Source of the DNA: Pseudomonas asplenii
GTDB taxonomy: Bacteria > Pseudomonadota > Gammaproteobacteria > Pseudomonadales > Pseudomonadaceae
Direction of reading: 5' to 3'
DNA length: 64,000 nucleotides
NCBI RefSeq assembly: GCF_900105475.1
Contig: NZ_LT629777.1
Coordinates: 4,278,001-4,342,000 of the forward strand
This document shows positions 19,544 to 26,804 of the stretch, in pieces. The notes under the pieces are model-generated. The model did not search any database, was not told the origin of the DNA, and worked only from the letters and a program-made list of their open reading frames with translations. The position numbers and the translations under genes are program-made. The first letter of the stretch is position 1; the number at the start of each line of letters is the position of its first letter.

Positions 19544-20166
19544 ACCCACGAATCGCACCGCGTCGGCAGATGGTCGACAGCGTACTGCTGCAGCACTACC
19601 AAGGCATTGCCAGCTCGACCATCGGCCATGTGCTCGACAGCGGCTACCTGCGTGGCCTGCGGCCGTTGTTCGACGGTATCCACATGGTCGGCAACGTGGT
19701 CACGGCGAAGCTGCGCACGCCGGATGGCAGCATCCTGCGCGACGCCCTGCTGTGCAGTGAGCCGGGTGACGTGCTGGTGATCGAGTGCGAAGGCGATGCC
19801 GAATGTGCCTGCTGGGGCGAGCTGCGCACCCTCGCAGCGATGATCAAGGGTCTGGCCGGCGTGGTGGTATCCGGTGCGGTGACCGATGTCGCGGCGTTGC
19901 GCGAACACCGCCTGCCGATCTTCAGCCGGGGCATCAGTGCCCTGACCACCCGCAGCCTGGGGCAGGGCGGTGAACTCAACCTGCCGGTGCGGCTGGGCGA
20001 GGTCCAGGTCCACCCGGGCGACATCGCCATCGGTGACGATGACGGCGTGTTCATCCTGACGGCTCAGCAGGCGCAGGAACTGCTACCGCAGTTGCTGGCC
20101 AAGGAACAGGCCGATCGCCTGCGCCGGGCGGCATTCATGGCCAGGCTGATGGCCAGGGAGGTCTGA
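19534..20166 (+). CDS. RraA-like / HMG-CHA aldolase family protein
   Basis: 210-aa RraA/dimethylmenaquinone-methyltransferase-like fold protein. Recognised from WGELRTLAAMIKGLAGVVVSGAVTD, which corresponds to the family core (GE...A...G..G.V..G..RD), and from VHPGDIAIGDDDGVFIL near the end. Relatives include the RNase E inhibitor RraA and class II aldolases/decarboxylases acting on 4-hydroxy-4-methyl- or 4-carboxy-4-hydroxy-2-oxoacids. The family RD motif reads TD here, so the usual catalytic Arg may be missing. It overlaps the fhuF-like gene by 10 bases and is thus the last gene of the siderophore operon. Its role there is unknown. Confidence 0.7.
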   Translation: MSLNPRIAPRRQMVDSVLLQHYQGIASSTIGHVLDSGYLRGLRPLFDGIHMVGNVVTAKLRTPDGSILRDALLCSEPGDVLVIECEGDAECACWGELRTLAAMIKGLAGVVVSGAVTDVAALREHRLPIFSRGISALTTRSLGQGGELNLPVRLGEVQVHPGDIAIGDDDGVFILTAQQAQELLPQLLAKEQADRLRRAAFMARLMAREV

Positions 20167-20275
20167 TGCCGGGGTAAACGGCGACAACGATCACAGCAGA
20201 CGACAAGCAACTCTGGTACAGTTCGTTAGCTTACTACATATCAAGTCGCCTACCCGTAATCGAGACACCCGCAAA

Positions 20276-20602
20276 ATGAGCAATGACCTGAGCGAAGAGG
20301 AGATGCGCCTGGCGCTATTTGGCTCCCCGCGCCCGAGTGCCGAACCGATCCTCCCGCCAATACCTGAACCCAAGGTGATCGTCACCCCGACTGCGCCAGC
20401 CAAGCGTAAACCCGTTGCCAAGGCGCTGTCGCCCAAGCTGAGGGTGATTCTGCACGCGACCAAGGTGTTTGAAGGCGAGATCGAGGAGTTGGTGTATGAC
20501 GCCAACACCCTGAGTACCTTTACCGCCGAGCAGGAAGCCAAGGCCGCGGCGAAAAAGAAGAAATTCCGCTATTTCGAGGTGGTTTCGATCAAGCTCATCT
20601 AG
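20276..20602 (+). CDS. Conserved hypothetical protein (Pseudomonas)
   Basis: 108-aa protein with no signal or membrane segment. The middle is rich in proline and lysine (PPIPEPKVIV...PAKRKPVAKALSPKLRV), followed by a Glu-rich segment and a lysine run (AAAKKKKFRYFEV). This composition suggests a small soluble, possibly nucleic-acid-associated protein. I do not recognise a named domain. It is convergent with the gene ending at 20658. Confidence 0.65.
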   Translation: MSNDLSEEEMRLALFGSPRPSAEPILPPIPEPKVIVTPTAPAKRKPVAKALSPKLRVILHATKVFEGEIEELVYDANTLSTFTAEQEAKAAAKKKKFRYFEVVSIKLI

Positions 20603-20657
20603 TCACGGCTGGCCTCGGCAGCGCTGGCAGGCACGATCAGCATGATTCGGCGTTGTG

Positions 20658-21767
20658 TCATGCGCCACCTTCGACAATGTCCGACGTGAAATGCCAGCGC
20701 TGGAATTCCGGCTCGAACTCTTCCAACTGCAACAGGCCCATGCAGGGCATCGCCCCGGTCTGGCTGATTGCGCCCTGGGCCAGTTTGCAGGCCAACAGTA
20801 CGGTGGCCATGCACGGGATTTCCGGACCATGGCCACCGGGGGCGGTCAGTTGCCAGGTCAGGCTGCCAGGCGTGCCATCCTGGCGCAGGCCACGGACGTG
20901 GACCCGCATGGCACCCAAGTCGCTGCCGAAACGGTCCATGACCTTTCTCGACAACGCATCCAGTTGCGCGGCAAATCGGGAAATCGGCAAGGGTATGCCC
21001 AGGCGCCGCAGGGCTGCGGCCAGCCACAGGCCCACGTGCTCCAGGCGCAGTTCCAGCGCAGCATGGAACTCGACATCGCGAACGCCGGGGTAACGACCTG
21101 GAAACAGCGCCAGGTCCGGGATATCGCAGGCCGCGCCCCAGCGGCGTCCCATGCCGGCGAAGTGGAAGGTGCGGATATCCTGCCAGCCGTATTGCTTCAC
21201 CCAGGTGCCACCGTTCCAGCGGTCGAAAGCCAGACCGGCATAACCGAACACCGCCTGGATGGTCGCTACGCCTCGCGGAGCCTGCTGGCCGGGGGCGATA
21301 GCGGTGCTGATGCTGTCCAGGCGGGAGAAGGATCTGGCCAGGTGGTCGACCACCGCAGAGGAAAGCCCCGGCACGCTGCTGGCGCCGGAAACCGCCAGCA
21401 CCCCGGCGGCCCGGGCCTGGGCATCGACGTTGGCGGCGAAGTGGTCGACGAAATCGCGGCCATCCGCCAGGTCGATGTAGTGCGAGCCTGCGGCGCAAGC
21501 CGCCAGGGCGACGCGATAGTCCTGGCCCTGGAAGGGCCCCGCGCAGTGGATGACCAGGTCCGGCCTGGCCTCGGCGAGGCGCGCCTCGAAGTCGGCTGCC
21601 TCGATATCAAGGCGCAGGGTGGCGACGGTTTGCCCATTGTCGAACCTGTGCGGGCCCGCGCTGGCGCTGCGACTGGCGGCAATCGGTTCCAGTCCGGGCT
21701 CCAGGGCCAGGCGCCGACAGATACGCGCGCCGAAATTGCCCAGGCCGCCGATGACGATGATACGCAC
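20658..21767 (-). CDS. Saccharopine dehydrogenase-like NAD(P)-binding protein
   Basis: 369-aa protein with an N-terminal Rossmann nucleotide-binding motif (RIIVIGGLGNFGARICRRL) followed by the saccharopine-dehydrogenase-type sequence DLVIHCAGPFQGQDY and GSHYIDLADGRDF. Start is a GTG at 21767 with an AAGGA site upstream; no in-frame ATG fits. The substrate cannot be deduced. Neighbours are unrelated. Confidence 0.8.
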   Translation of the reverse strand: MRIIVIGGLGNFGARICRRLALEPGLEPIAASRSASAGPHRFDNGQTVATLRLDIEAADFEARLAEARPDLVIHCAGPFQGQDYRVALAACAAGSHYIDLADGRDFVDHFAANVDAQARAAGVLAVSGASSVPGLSSAVVDHLARSFSRLDSISTAIAPGQQAPRGVATIQAVFGYAGLAFDRWNGGTWVKQYGWQDIRTFHFAGMGRRWGAACDIPDLALFPGRYPGVRDVEFHAALELRLEHVGLWLAAALRRLGIPLPISRFAAQLDALSRKVMDRFGSDLGAMRVHVRGLRQDGTPGSLTWQLTAPGGHGPEIPCMATVLLACKLAQGAISQTGAMPCMGLLQLEEFEPEFQRWHFTSDIVEGGA

Positions 21768-21844
21768 GATTCATCCTTGAATGAGGGGGAGGGCGGCAGT
21801 ATACGGGGTCATGGGATGAACAAGGAAAAGATGGGCGATGCGGC

Positions 21845-21870
21845 CCCTGTGGGAGCAGGCTTGCTGGCGA
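21845..21870. repeat. REP-type element
   Basis: Single copy of the Pseudomonas intergenic repeat (CCTGTGGGAGCAGGCTTGCT), similar to copies near 24629, 45069, 45147, 53785 and 53853 in this window. It lies in the gap between divergent/convergent gene ends at 21768-22000. Confidence 0.75.
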
Positions 21871-22000
21871 TTGCGCCCTGTCAGTCGATCTCTTTGTCAG
21901 ATGATGCACCGCTATCGCCAGGCAGCCGGCTCTCACAAAAGCGGACCGCGTCAGTCTTTACTGCCGGTCGTTCCAGAACGCCGGTTCGCAGTTGTCCGGA

Positions 22001-22822
22001 TCAGACCATCGCCAGCCGATGCTTGCGTTTGGGCGGCATGAATACCCGGTCGATGGCGTCCAGGTCGTGCTCGTCCAATTGTAACTGAGCCGCCGCTGCG
22101 TTAAGCCGGACGTGTTCCAGGTTGACCGCCTTGGGAATCGCCAGCACCCCTTCATGGCGGATCACCCAGGCCAGTGCCACCTGGGCCGGGGTGGCGTCGT
22201 GGCGGACGGCGATCTGCTGCAGCGTCGGGCTGTCGAGCAGCGCACCGCCCTGGCCGACCGGACAGTAGGCCATCAGTGGCAGGTTGTGCTGTTGCCACCA
22301 CGGCAGCAGATCGAACTCGATGCCGCGTTCCTCCAGGTTGTACAGCACCTGGTTGGTAGCGCAGAACGGCGAGGCCAGTTCCTGCAGGTCGTCGACGTCG
22401 AAATTGGACACCCCCCAACGACCGATCCGGCCCTGTTCGCGCAGGCGCTCGAAGGCCTCGACGGTTTCCGCCAGCGGGTACTGGCCGCGCCAGTGCAGCA
22501 GGTACAGGTCGATGTACTCGGTGCCCAGGCGCTTGAGACTGCGTTCACAGGCCAGGGGAATGCCCTTGCGGCTGGCGTTGTGCGGGTAGACCTTGCTGAC
22601 CAGGAACACCTTGTCGCGCTGCCCGGCAATGGCCTGGCCGACCACTTCCTCGGCGCCGCCTTCGCCATACATCTCGGCGGTATCGATCAGGGTCATGCCC
22701 AGGTCAATACCGGTTTGCAGGGCACGTACTTCCTGGGCGCGCTGTTGGCGGTCCTCGCCCATGCGCCAGGTGCCCTGGCCGATGACAGGAACGGCCACTC
22801 CGGCCAGATCGAGCGTTCGCAT
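22001..22822 (-). CDS. Aldo/keto reductase
   Basis: 273-aa aldo/keto reductase. Seen: GQGTWRMGE, the catalytic-tetrad segments GMTLIDTAEMYGEGGAEEVVGQA (Asp, Tyr) and FLVSKVYPHN (Lys), YIDLYLLHWRGQYPL, and RWGVSNFDVDDL. It is predicted to be an NADPH-dependent carbonyl reductase of the YeaE-like group. The start at 22822 is chosen over a longer frame because a GGAGG site lies 7 bases upstream. Not part of an obvious operon. Confidence 0.88.
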   Translation of the reverse strand: MRTLDLAGVAVPVIGQGTWRMGEDRQQRAQEVRALQTGIDLGMTLIDTAEMYGEGGAEEVVGQAIAGQRDKVFLVSKVYPHNASRKGIPLACERSLKRLGTEYIDLYLLHWRGQYPLAETVEAFERLREQGRIGRWGVSNFDVDDLQELASPFCATNQVLYNLEERGIEFDLLPWWQQHNLPLMAYCPVGQGGALLDSPTLQQIAVRHDATPAQVALAWVIRHEGVLAIPKAVNLEHVRLNAAAAQLQLDEHDLDAIDRVFMPPKRKHRLAMV

Positions 22823-23056
22823 TGAAGCCTCCTTGGAATCCTGGGGGTATCCGTGTGGCAACGGCTGGTCCGTGAGGTTCCGCCGTGCAGCTGTGATTCT
22901 AGTCATGGCCCATGGGAGTTCAGGAGCACTCCCTGTCTTATTCCATAAAAGAATAAAATGATGATTATTAATTCCTTTTGAAAAAACAGAGAAAGGTGCA
23001 CCTTATCAACGAACCGCACGAAGTGCGTGCCACTCTCCCACACAGGAAGCAGCTCC

Positions 23057-23272
23057 ATGACCATCAAAGCGATCAACGTGCGTAACCAGTTCCGTGGCGT
23101 CATCAAGGAAATCAACGTCGGTGATGTGCTGTCCGAAATCGACGTGCAGACCGCTTCGGGCATTGTCACTTCGGTGATCACCACGCGCTCGGTGCGCGAC
23201 CTCGAACTGGCAGTCGGCAGCGAGGTGATCGCCTTCGTCAAATCCACGGAAGTGTCTATCGCCAAGCTCTGA
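23057..23272 (+). CDS. SsuF-like molybdopterin-binding (TOBE/Mop) protein
   Basis: 71-aa single TOBE/Mop domain protein (MTIKAINVRNQFRGVIKEIN...ITTRSVRDL...GSEVIAFVKSTEVSIAKL). Length and sequence resemble P. putida SsuF, a molybdopterin/molybdate-binding protein encoded with sulfonate-utilisation genes. Here it stands alone, and the SsuABC-like transporter is 20 kb away. Start at ATG 23057 with AGGAAG upstream. The preceding 100 bases are strikingly AT-rich, with an inverted repeat around 22939-22957 (TTATTC...GAATAA), probably its promoter. Confidence 0.82.
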   Translation: MTIKAINVRNQFRGVIKEINVGDVLSEIDVQTASGIVTSVITTRSVRDLELAVGSEVIAFVKSTEVSIAKL

Positions 23273-23305
23273 GTCCGATCGCCGGGCGCTCCAGTGCGAC
23301 CGACT

Positions 23306-23323
23306 CTGCCGCCGTTGCGGCAG
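23306..23323 (+). terminator. GC-rich hairpin after the SsuF-like gene
   Basis: A 7-bp perfect stem (CTGCCGC/GCGGCAG) with a 4-base loop lies 33 bases after the stop. No T-tract follows, so it may be a weak terminator or a mRNA-stabilising structure. Confidence 0.3.
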
Positions 23324-23502
23324 TAGCTCACGTGTTGCAACGGTTCCCGTCAGCATGATTTCGTGACTGGCCGGTCATTCGTCGGAACCTTGTTCCAGAG
23401 CCTGTTCCAGAGCCTGCAGGTTGCTCTTGCTGGTCTACGCTGAAGGTTTTTAAGGCGCCGGCTGCTGGCTGGCGGCGATCAACCTTGGAAAGGAGTAGCC
23501 GA

Positions 23503-23709
23503 ATGAAAAGGGCCTACATGGAAGACAATGGCGATGAGTTCCCGATCAACAATCTGGTGCGCTGCGGGCAGACGCCTTATGTCGCCGAGTTTGGGGGGGA
23601 AGCGCCAACGGAACAAGTGTCGAATCGGCTCAGTCAGCCGGAACCGAACGGCGTGTTGAAGCGACTCTATTTTCCCAAGGCCAGGCCACGTCTGAAAAAG
23701 CAGGCGTGA
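23503..23709 (+). CDS. Small hypothetical protein
   Basis: 68-aa soluble protein (MKRAYMEDNGDEFPINNLVRCGQTPY...), basic at the C-terminus (PKARPRLKKQA). The ATG at 23503 has a good AAAGGAG site. A strong T-rich hairpin terminator follows about 40 bases after the stop, which supports a real transcript. No domain recognised. Confidence 0.6.
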   Translation: MKRAYMEDNGDEFPINNLVRCGQTPYVAEFGGEAPTEQVSNRLSQPEPNGVLKRLYFPKARPRLKKQA

Positions 23710-23751
23710 AATCGTGAAGCACGGTGAGCAGATGCTCCCGGGCAGTTGAAA

Positions 23752-23784
23752 AAAACCGGAGCTTGAGAGAGCTCCGGTTTTTTT
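23752..23784 (+). terminator. Rho-independent terminator
   Basis: A 12-bp stem AAAACCGGAGCT/AGCTCCGGTTTT with a 6-base loop, followed by a run of T. It terminates the small gene ending at 23709. The stem is symmetric (A-tract on one side, T-tract on the other), so it could work in both directions. Confidence 0.88.
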
Positions 23785-24034
23785 GGGTCTGCCGTCAGGG
23801 AGGTCGATATTTTCCCCGTGATTTTCTGAAAGCAAATCAGTGCCTTAGTGTCTTTCGGGGACGCCGGATACAAAAAATTTCAAAACTGACGTGTACAGCC
23901 GTTCAACCGTCAGCGTATTTTCGCTGCAAGCTGTGCGATCAGCAGTATAGGTCTGTAATGGAATTCAGCCTTTAGCAAGCCCGGAACCAGAGCATCCGGC
24001 GGGCTTGTACATAACAATTAGAAGGAGCTAATTC

Positions 24035-24472
24035 ATGAACTGCATTTTCTGTGCAATCGTCGCCCAGCTGGCACCCGCAAGCATCGTCCACGAAGACGAG
24101 CAGTGCCTGGCCTTTCTCTCCATCCAGCCAATCACCCCCGGTCACGTGTTGGTCATTCCCAAGGCCCATGCCAGTGGCCTGGGCGAAATCCCTTCGCATA
24201 CTGCAGGCCACGTCATGGTGGTCGGCCAGCGTGTGGCGGCTGCCTTGCGCAACAGTGGGTTGCAGCTCGACGGCCAGCCCTGCGAAGGCATCAACCTGTT
24301 GTTGTGCGATGGTGCGGTGGCCGGGCAAACCGTTGGGCATGCCCACTTGCATGTGATCGCACGGTTTGTCGGCGATGGCTTCGACCTCGCCCACGGCGAT
24401 ATTCCCATGGCCAACCCGCAGGTGCTGGGTGAGCGGGCCGGGTTGATTCGTGCGGCTCTCGAACAACTCTGA
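24035..24472 (+). CDS. HIT family protein
   Basis: 145-aa histidine-triad nucleotide hydrolase/transferase. Seen: N-terminal CIFCAIV, ITPGHVLVIPKAH, and the triad VGHAHLHVIARF. It probably hydrolyses nucleotidyl phosphoramidates or dinucleoside polyphosphates. An AGAAGGAG site precedes the ATG. Confidence 0.9.
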   Translation: MNCIFCAIVAQLAPASIVHEDEQCLAFLSIQPITPGHVLVIPKAHASGLGEIPSHTAGHVMVVGQRVAAALRNSGLQLDGQPCEGINLLLCDGAVAGQTVGHAHLHVIARFVGDGFDLAHGDIPMANPQVLGERAGLIRAALEQL

Positions 24473-24490
24473 ACAATAGGTCGCGCAGAG

Positions 24491-24512
24491 CAGCCGACTG
24501 GGGAGTCGGCTG
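24491..24512 (+). terminator. Hairpin after the HIT gene
   Basis: A 9-bp perfect stem (CAGCCGACT/AGTCGGCTG) with a GGGG loop starts 18 bases after the HIT stop codon. The T-tract is poor (TTCAG), so termination efficiency is uncertain. Confidence 0.5.
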
Positions 24513-24628
24513 TTCAGACGCAATGGCCTGTCTGTCAGGACGCGTCAACGTTTATCGACAGTGACCGAGCATCGGCTGGCTGTTCCCACAATCACCGTGC
24601 CGTACCCAACATTTATATATAAATGGAT

Positions 24629-24662
24629 CCTGTAGGCGTCGGGCTTGCCCGCGAATAGGCCC
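24629..24662. repeat. REP-type element
   Basis: A copy of the Pseudomonas intergenic repeat (CCTGTAGGCGTCGGGCTTGC then CCGCGAATAGGCCC). Same family as the pair at 53785-53886. Confidence 0.75.
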
Positions 24663-24730
24663 TCAGATCTTGCCCGTTTCTCGGCTTCTTACTTGTGAGG
24701 GGCTTGGAAGGTTAGTTGTATCAAGAAGCG

Positions 24731-24742
24731 AACTCATGAGTT
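24731..24742. promoter_or_regulatory. 12-base palindrome, candidate operator
   Basis: Perfect palindrome AACTCATGAGTT, 72 bases before the acyltransferase start codon and next to a second GATTCATG half. It could bind a dimeric regulator. No regulator gene is adjacent, so this rests on symmetry and position only. Confidence 0.3.
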
Positions 24743-24813
24743 GATTCATGGGTTTTATGTCGCGCGTCTGGTTGAGAGAAATAATACGAAGCATAATAAT
24801 AAAGGAGCGTCTC

Positions 24814-25590
24814 ATGTCGTCATACGGAAGTAACAAGGCAGTATTACCGTTTGCCACTATGCAGTTGCTGCAAGATGACTCGGCCGGTTTGGCGATTCAG
24901 GCTTTCTATGATTCGGTTGTGCAGGAGCATTGTCAGTCTGACAAAGTCAGCGTCAGGCAGGTGGTCACGCCAGAACAGTTCAGCGAGTTATCACGGGCGC
25001 GTTATCGTTTATATGGTCAGCGCAAGGTCTATTACCGTACCTTGTTCGGTGATTCGGTCGATGAAACCGTCTGTCTTGACGAGTACGACTCCCGCTCTTA
25101 TGTCTTTGCCTGTTATTACGATGGCGACATCATTGGTACCCAGCGTATTACGCCGTTTCCCCACGAGTCCGGCGAGTACATCGAGCATCAGCGCCTGCTG
25201 AAGTTTTCCGGTCCCGGCTACGAGAAAACGTGCGTTGAACTGTCCCGGCTGATCGTCGACAAGCACGCGCCGGTCAAGAACGTGGTCACCGCGCTGGCCA
25301 TGACCGGTGCCTCGCTGGTGGCGCTGCTTGGTGGCTACAGGACCTTCATCACCTATGTGAAGCCACGCCTGGCGCCAAAATTCGAGAGTTCGGTGTTCGA
25401 CCAGGACGGCATCCTGTTCCAGATCCCCGCCCGTGGCGAGCATTACTACGCCTTGTACAAGGGCGAACTGTTGCCTTCGGTGACCCCGTACTTCGGCCTG
25501 GATCAGTGCCCGGCGGACCTCAAGGACATCGATGCGCTGATGCGTTACACCCTGGCCGCCCGCGCCAGCCGCCAGGCCCTGGCGGTCTGA
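24814..25590 (+). CDS. LuxI/FeeM-like GNAT N-acyltransferase
   Basis: 258-aa protein with the pattern of autoinducer-synthase/N-acyl-amino-acid-synthase GNAT proteins. Seen: RARYRLYGQRKVYY (about 61-74), LDEYDSRSYVFACYYDGDIIGTQRITPF (about 88-115; the Asp-x-x-Asp and GxxR segments resemble LuxI), and CVELSRLIVDK (140-150; compare E-x-SR of LuxI). It presumably transfers an acyl chain from acyl-ACP or acyl-CoA to an amine. ATG 24814 has an AAAGGAG site; the longer in-frame start at 24748 has none. It leads a three-gene unit with an NTF2-like protein and a diiron-oxidase-like protein. No LuxR gene is in the window, so a signalling role is conjecture. Confidence 0.72.
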   Translation: MSSYGSNKAVLPFATMQLLQDDSAGLAIQAFYDSVVQEHCQSDKVSVRQVVTPEQFSELSRARYRLYGQRKVYYRTLFGDSVDETVCLDEYDSRSYVFACYYDGDIIGTQRITPFPHESGEYIEHQRLLKFSGPGYEKTCVELSRLIVDKHAPVKNVVTALAMTGASLVALLGGYRTFITYVKPRLAPKFESSVFDQDGILFQIPARGEHYYALYKGELLPSVTPYFGLDQCPADLKDIDALMRYTLAARASRQALAV

Positions 25591-25628
25591 ACAGAATACT
25601 AAAACGACAATAACGAGGTTGATGTCCG

Positions 25629-26027
25629 ATGGAAGCCCAGAACAAGGCTGTGGTGATCGAGTTCTATGAGCGCATGTTCGCCCAGCGCGAGTTGGCGGTC
25701 GCCGATACATTGATTGCCGAGAACTATGTGCAGCACAATAACGTGTTCATTCCGCCACGTCGTGAAGGTTTCAAGAAGTACTTCGCGCAGTTCTTCAAGA
25801 CGTTTCCCGAGTCCGGAACCCATATCAAGCAAGTGTGTGCCGAGGGTGATTATGTCTTCCTCTATGCCACCCACTGGGCCAAGCATCGGTTCTTTACCGT
25901 GAAGTACAAGGTGATCGATATCTATCGTGTGGAAAATGGTGTGCTGATGGAACATTGGGACACTATCGAGGGGCTCGGCTTCTTCTCCAAGTTCATGTAC
26001 ATCATCAAGTCCGTGTTGCGCCTGTAA
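25629..26027 (+). CDS. SnoaL/NTF2-like protein
   Basis: 132-aa protein of the SnoaL-like/NTF2 superfamily. Recognised from the N-terminal helix pattern (NKAVVIEFYERMFAQRELAVADTLIAENYVQHN) and the closing strands VIDIYRVENGVLMEHWDTIEG. Such small cone-shaped proteins are cyclases, isomerases or binding proteins. It lies 38 bases after the acyltransferase and 68 before the oxidase, all on the same strand, so it may process the same product. Confidence 0.78.
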   Translation: MEAQNKAVVIEFYERMFAQRELAVADTLIAENYVQHNNVFIPPRREGFKKYFAQFFKTFPESGTHIKQVCAEGDYVFLYATHWAKHRFFTVKYKVIDIYRVENGVLMEHWDTIEGLGFFSKFMYIIKSVLRL

Positions 26028-26095
26028 ACCTGCGACGACGCAGGCATATGACAAATGTCATGAACGATTCATAAAACCATCAGGGAAAGAGTGAA

Positions 26096-26749
26096 ATGAC
26101 TGAATTTCGTACCGAGTTGAAGGCCGTTTGCGACGCCGAATGGGACAAGATCAAGGCGGGGCGCTTCTTTCAGATGATGAAACGTCCCGAGTTGCAACGG
26201 GAGCTGTACATCAAGTCGATCGTGCAGGTGTATCACTACACCAAGAACAATGCGATCAACCAGGCGGTGGCCTGCTGGAACCAGGACCACAAGAAGGTCG
26301 GCCTGCTGCGTTTCGCCATGAAGCATGCCCTGGAAGAGTTGGGCCATGAAAACATGGCCTACAACGATCTGATCGCCATTGGCGTGGACCCGGCTGAGTT
26401 CGAGAAGCCGATGTTGCCGGCCACCGAGGCGTTCTACGGCTACCTGGACTATGTCTCGGTCTGCCGTGGCATCATCCCGCGCCTGGGCTACAGCTTCTGG
26501 GCCGAGGACTCCTACGAGCACCTCGAACCGATGATGGACATCTGCAAGAACAGCCTCAAGCTGACCGACAAGCAGATGACCTTCTTCGTCGCCCACGCGA
26601 TCATCGATGCCAAGCACTCCGAAGAGGTCAACGCGGCGATCGATCGTTGGGTGGTCACCGATGAAGAGAAGGCCGCGGTGAAGCAGGTGGCGCGTACCAC
26701 CGTGTACCTGATGGGCAAGATTCTCGAGTCGGTTGCCGACGAGTTCTGA
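26096..26749 (+). CDS. Haem-oxygenase-like putative diiron oxidase (HDO/TenA-PqqC fold)
   Basis: 217-aa all-helical protein annotated in relatives as iron-containing redox enzyme. Candidate metal ligands: E81-x-x-H84 (EELGHEN), H167 and D171-x-x-H174 (HAIIDAKH), plus acidic residues near 138-144. The ExxH and DxxH spacing fits the haem-oxygenase-like diiron oxygenases such as UndA and BesC-type enzymes. The family does oxidative C-C or C-N chemistry on fatty acids and amino acids. Placed after an N-acyltransferase and an NTF2-like gene, it is a good candidate for tailoring an acylated product. Substrate unknown. Confidence 0.75.
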   Translation: MTEFRTELKAVCDAEWDKIKAGRFFQMMKRPELQRELYIKSIVQVYHYTKNNAINQAVACWNQDHKKVGLLRFAMKHALEELGHENMAYNDLIAIGVDPAEFEKPMLPATEAFYGYLDYVSVCRGIIPRLGYSFWAEDSYEHLEPMMDICKNSLKLTDKQMTFFVAHAIIDAKHSEEVNAAIDRWVVTDEEKAAVKQVARTTVYLMGKILESVADEF

Positions 26750-26764
26750 TCCTGTCAACGATGT

Positions 26765-26796
26765 CTGCGGGAGCTGGCCTGGCCCAGCTCCCGCAG
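26765..26796. terminator. Bidirectional hairpin between convergent genes
   Basis: Perfect 13-bp stem CTGCGGGAGCTGG/CCAGCTCCCGCAG with a 6-base loop, placed between the stop of the oxidase gene (26749) and the stop of the convergent PatB gene (26805). No clear T-run, but position and stability suggest a shared terminator. Confidence 0.6.
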
Positions 26797-26804
26797 CAAG
26801 GCTT

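Larger units (their letters stand above)
24473..24813. other. Intergenic region before the acyltransferase unit
   Basis: 341 bases without a supported gene. It contains a hairpin at 24491-24512, a perfect 14-base AT palindrome (ATTTATATATAAAT, 24611-24624), a REP element (24629-24662) and a perfect 12-base palindrome AACTCATGAGTT (24731-24742). It ends with the AAAGGAG site of the next gene. The two palindromes are candidate operators for the downstream unit. Confidence 0.55.

Noticed and set aside
20655..22088. 477-codon plus-strand frame
   Set aside because: Opposite the saccharopine-dehydrogenase-like gene, which has a Rossmann motif and a ribosome-binding site; no domain in the plus frame.
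22939..22957. Inverted repeat TTATTC...GAATAA as a specific operator
   Set aside because: AT-rich and short; mentioned with the SsuF-like gene as a probable promoter area but not assigned to a regulator.
23391..23414. 12-base direct duplication TGTTCCAGAGCC
   Set aside because: Two copies only, in a spacer; likely a slippage event without functional evidence.
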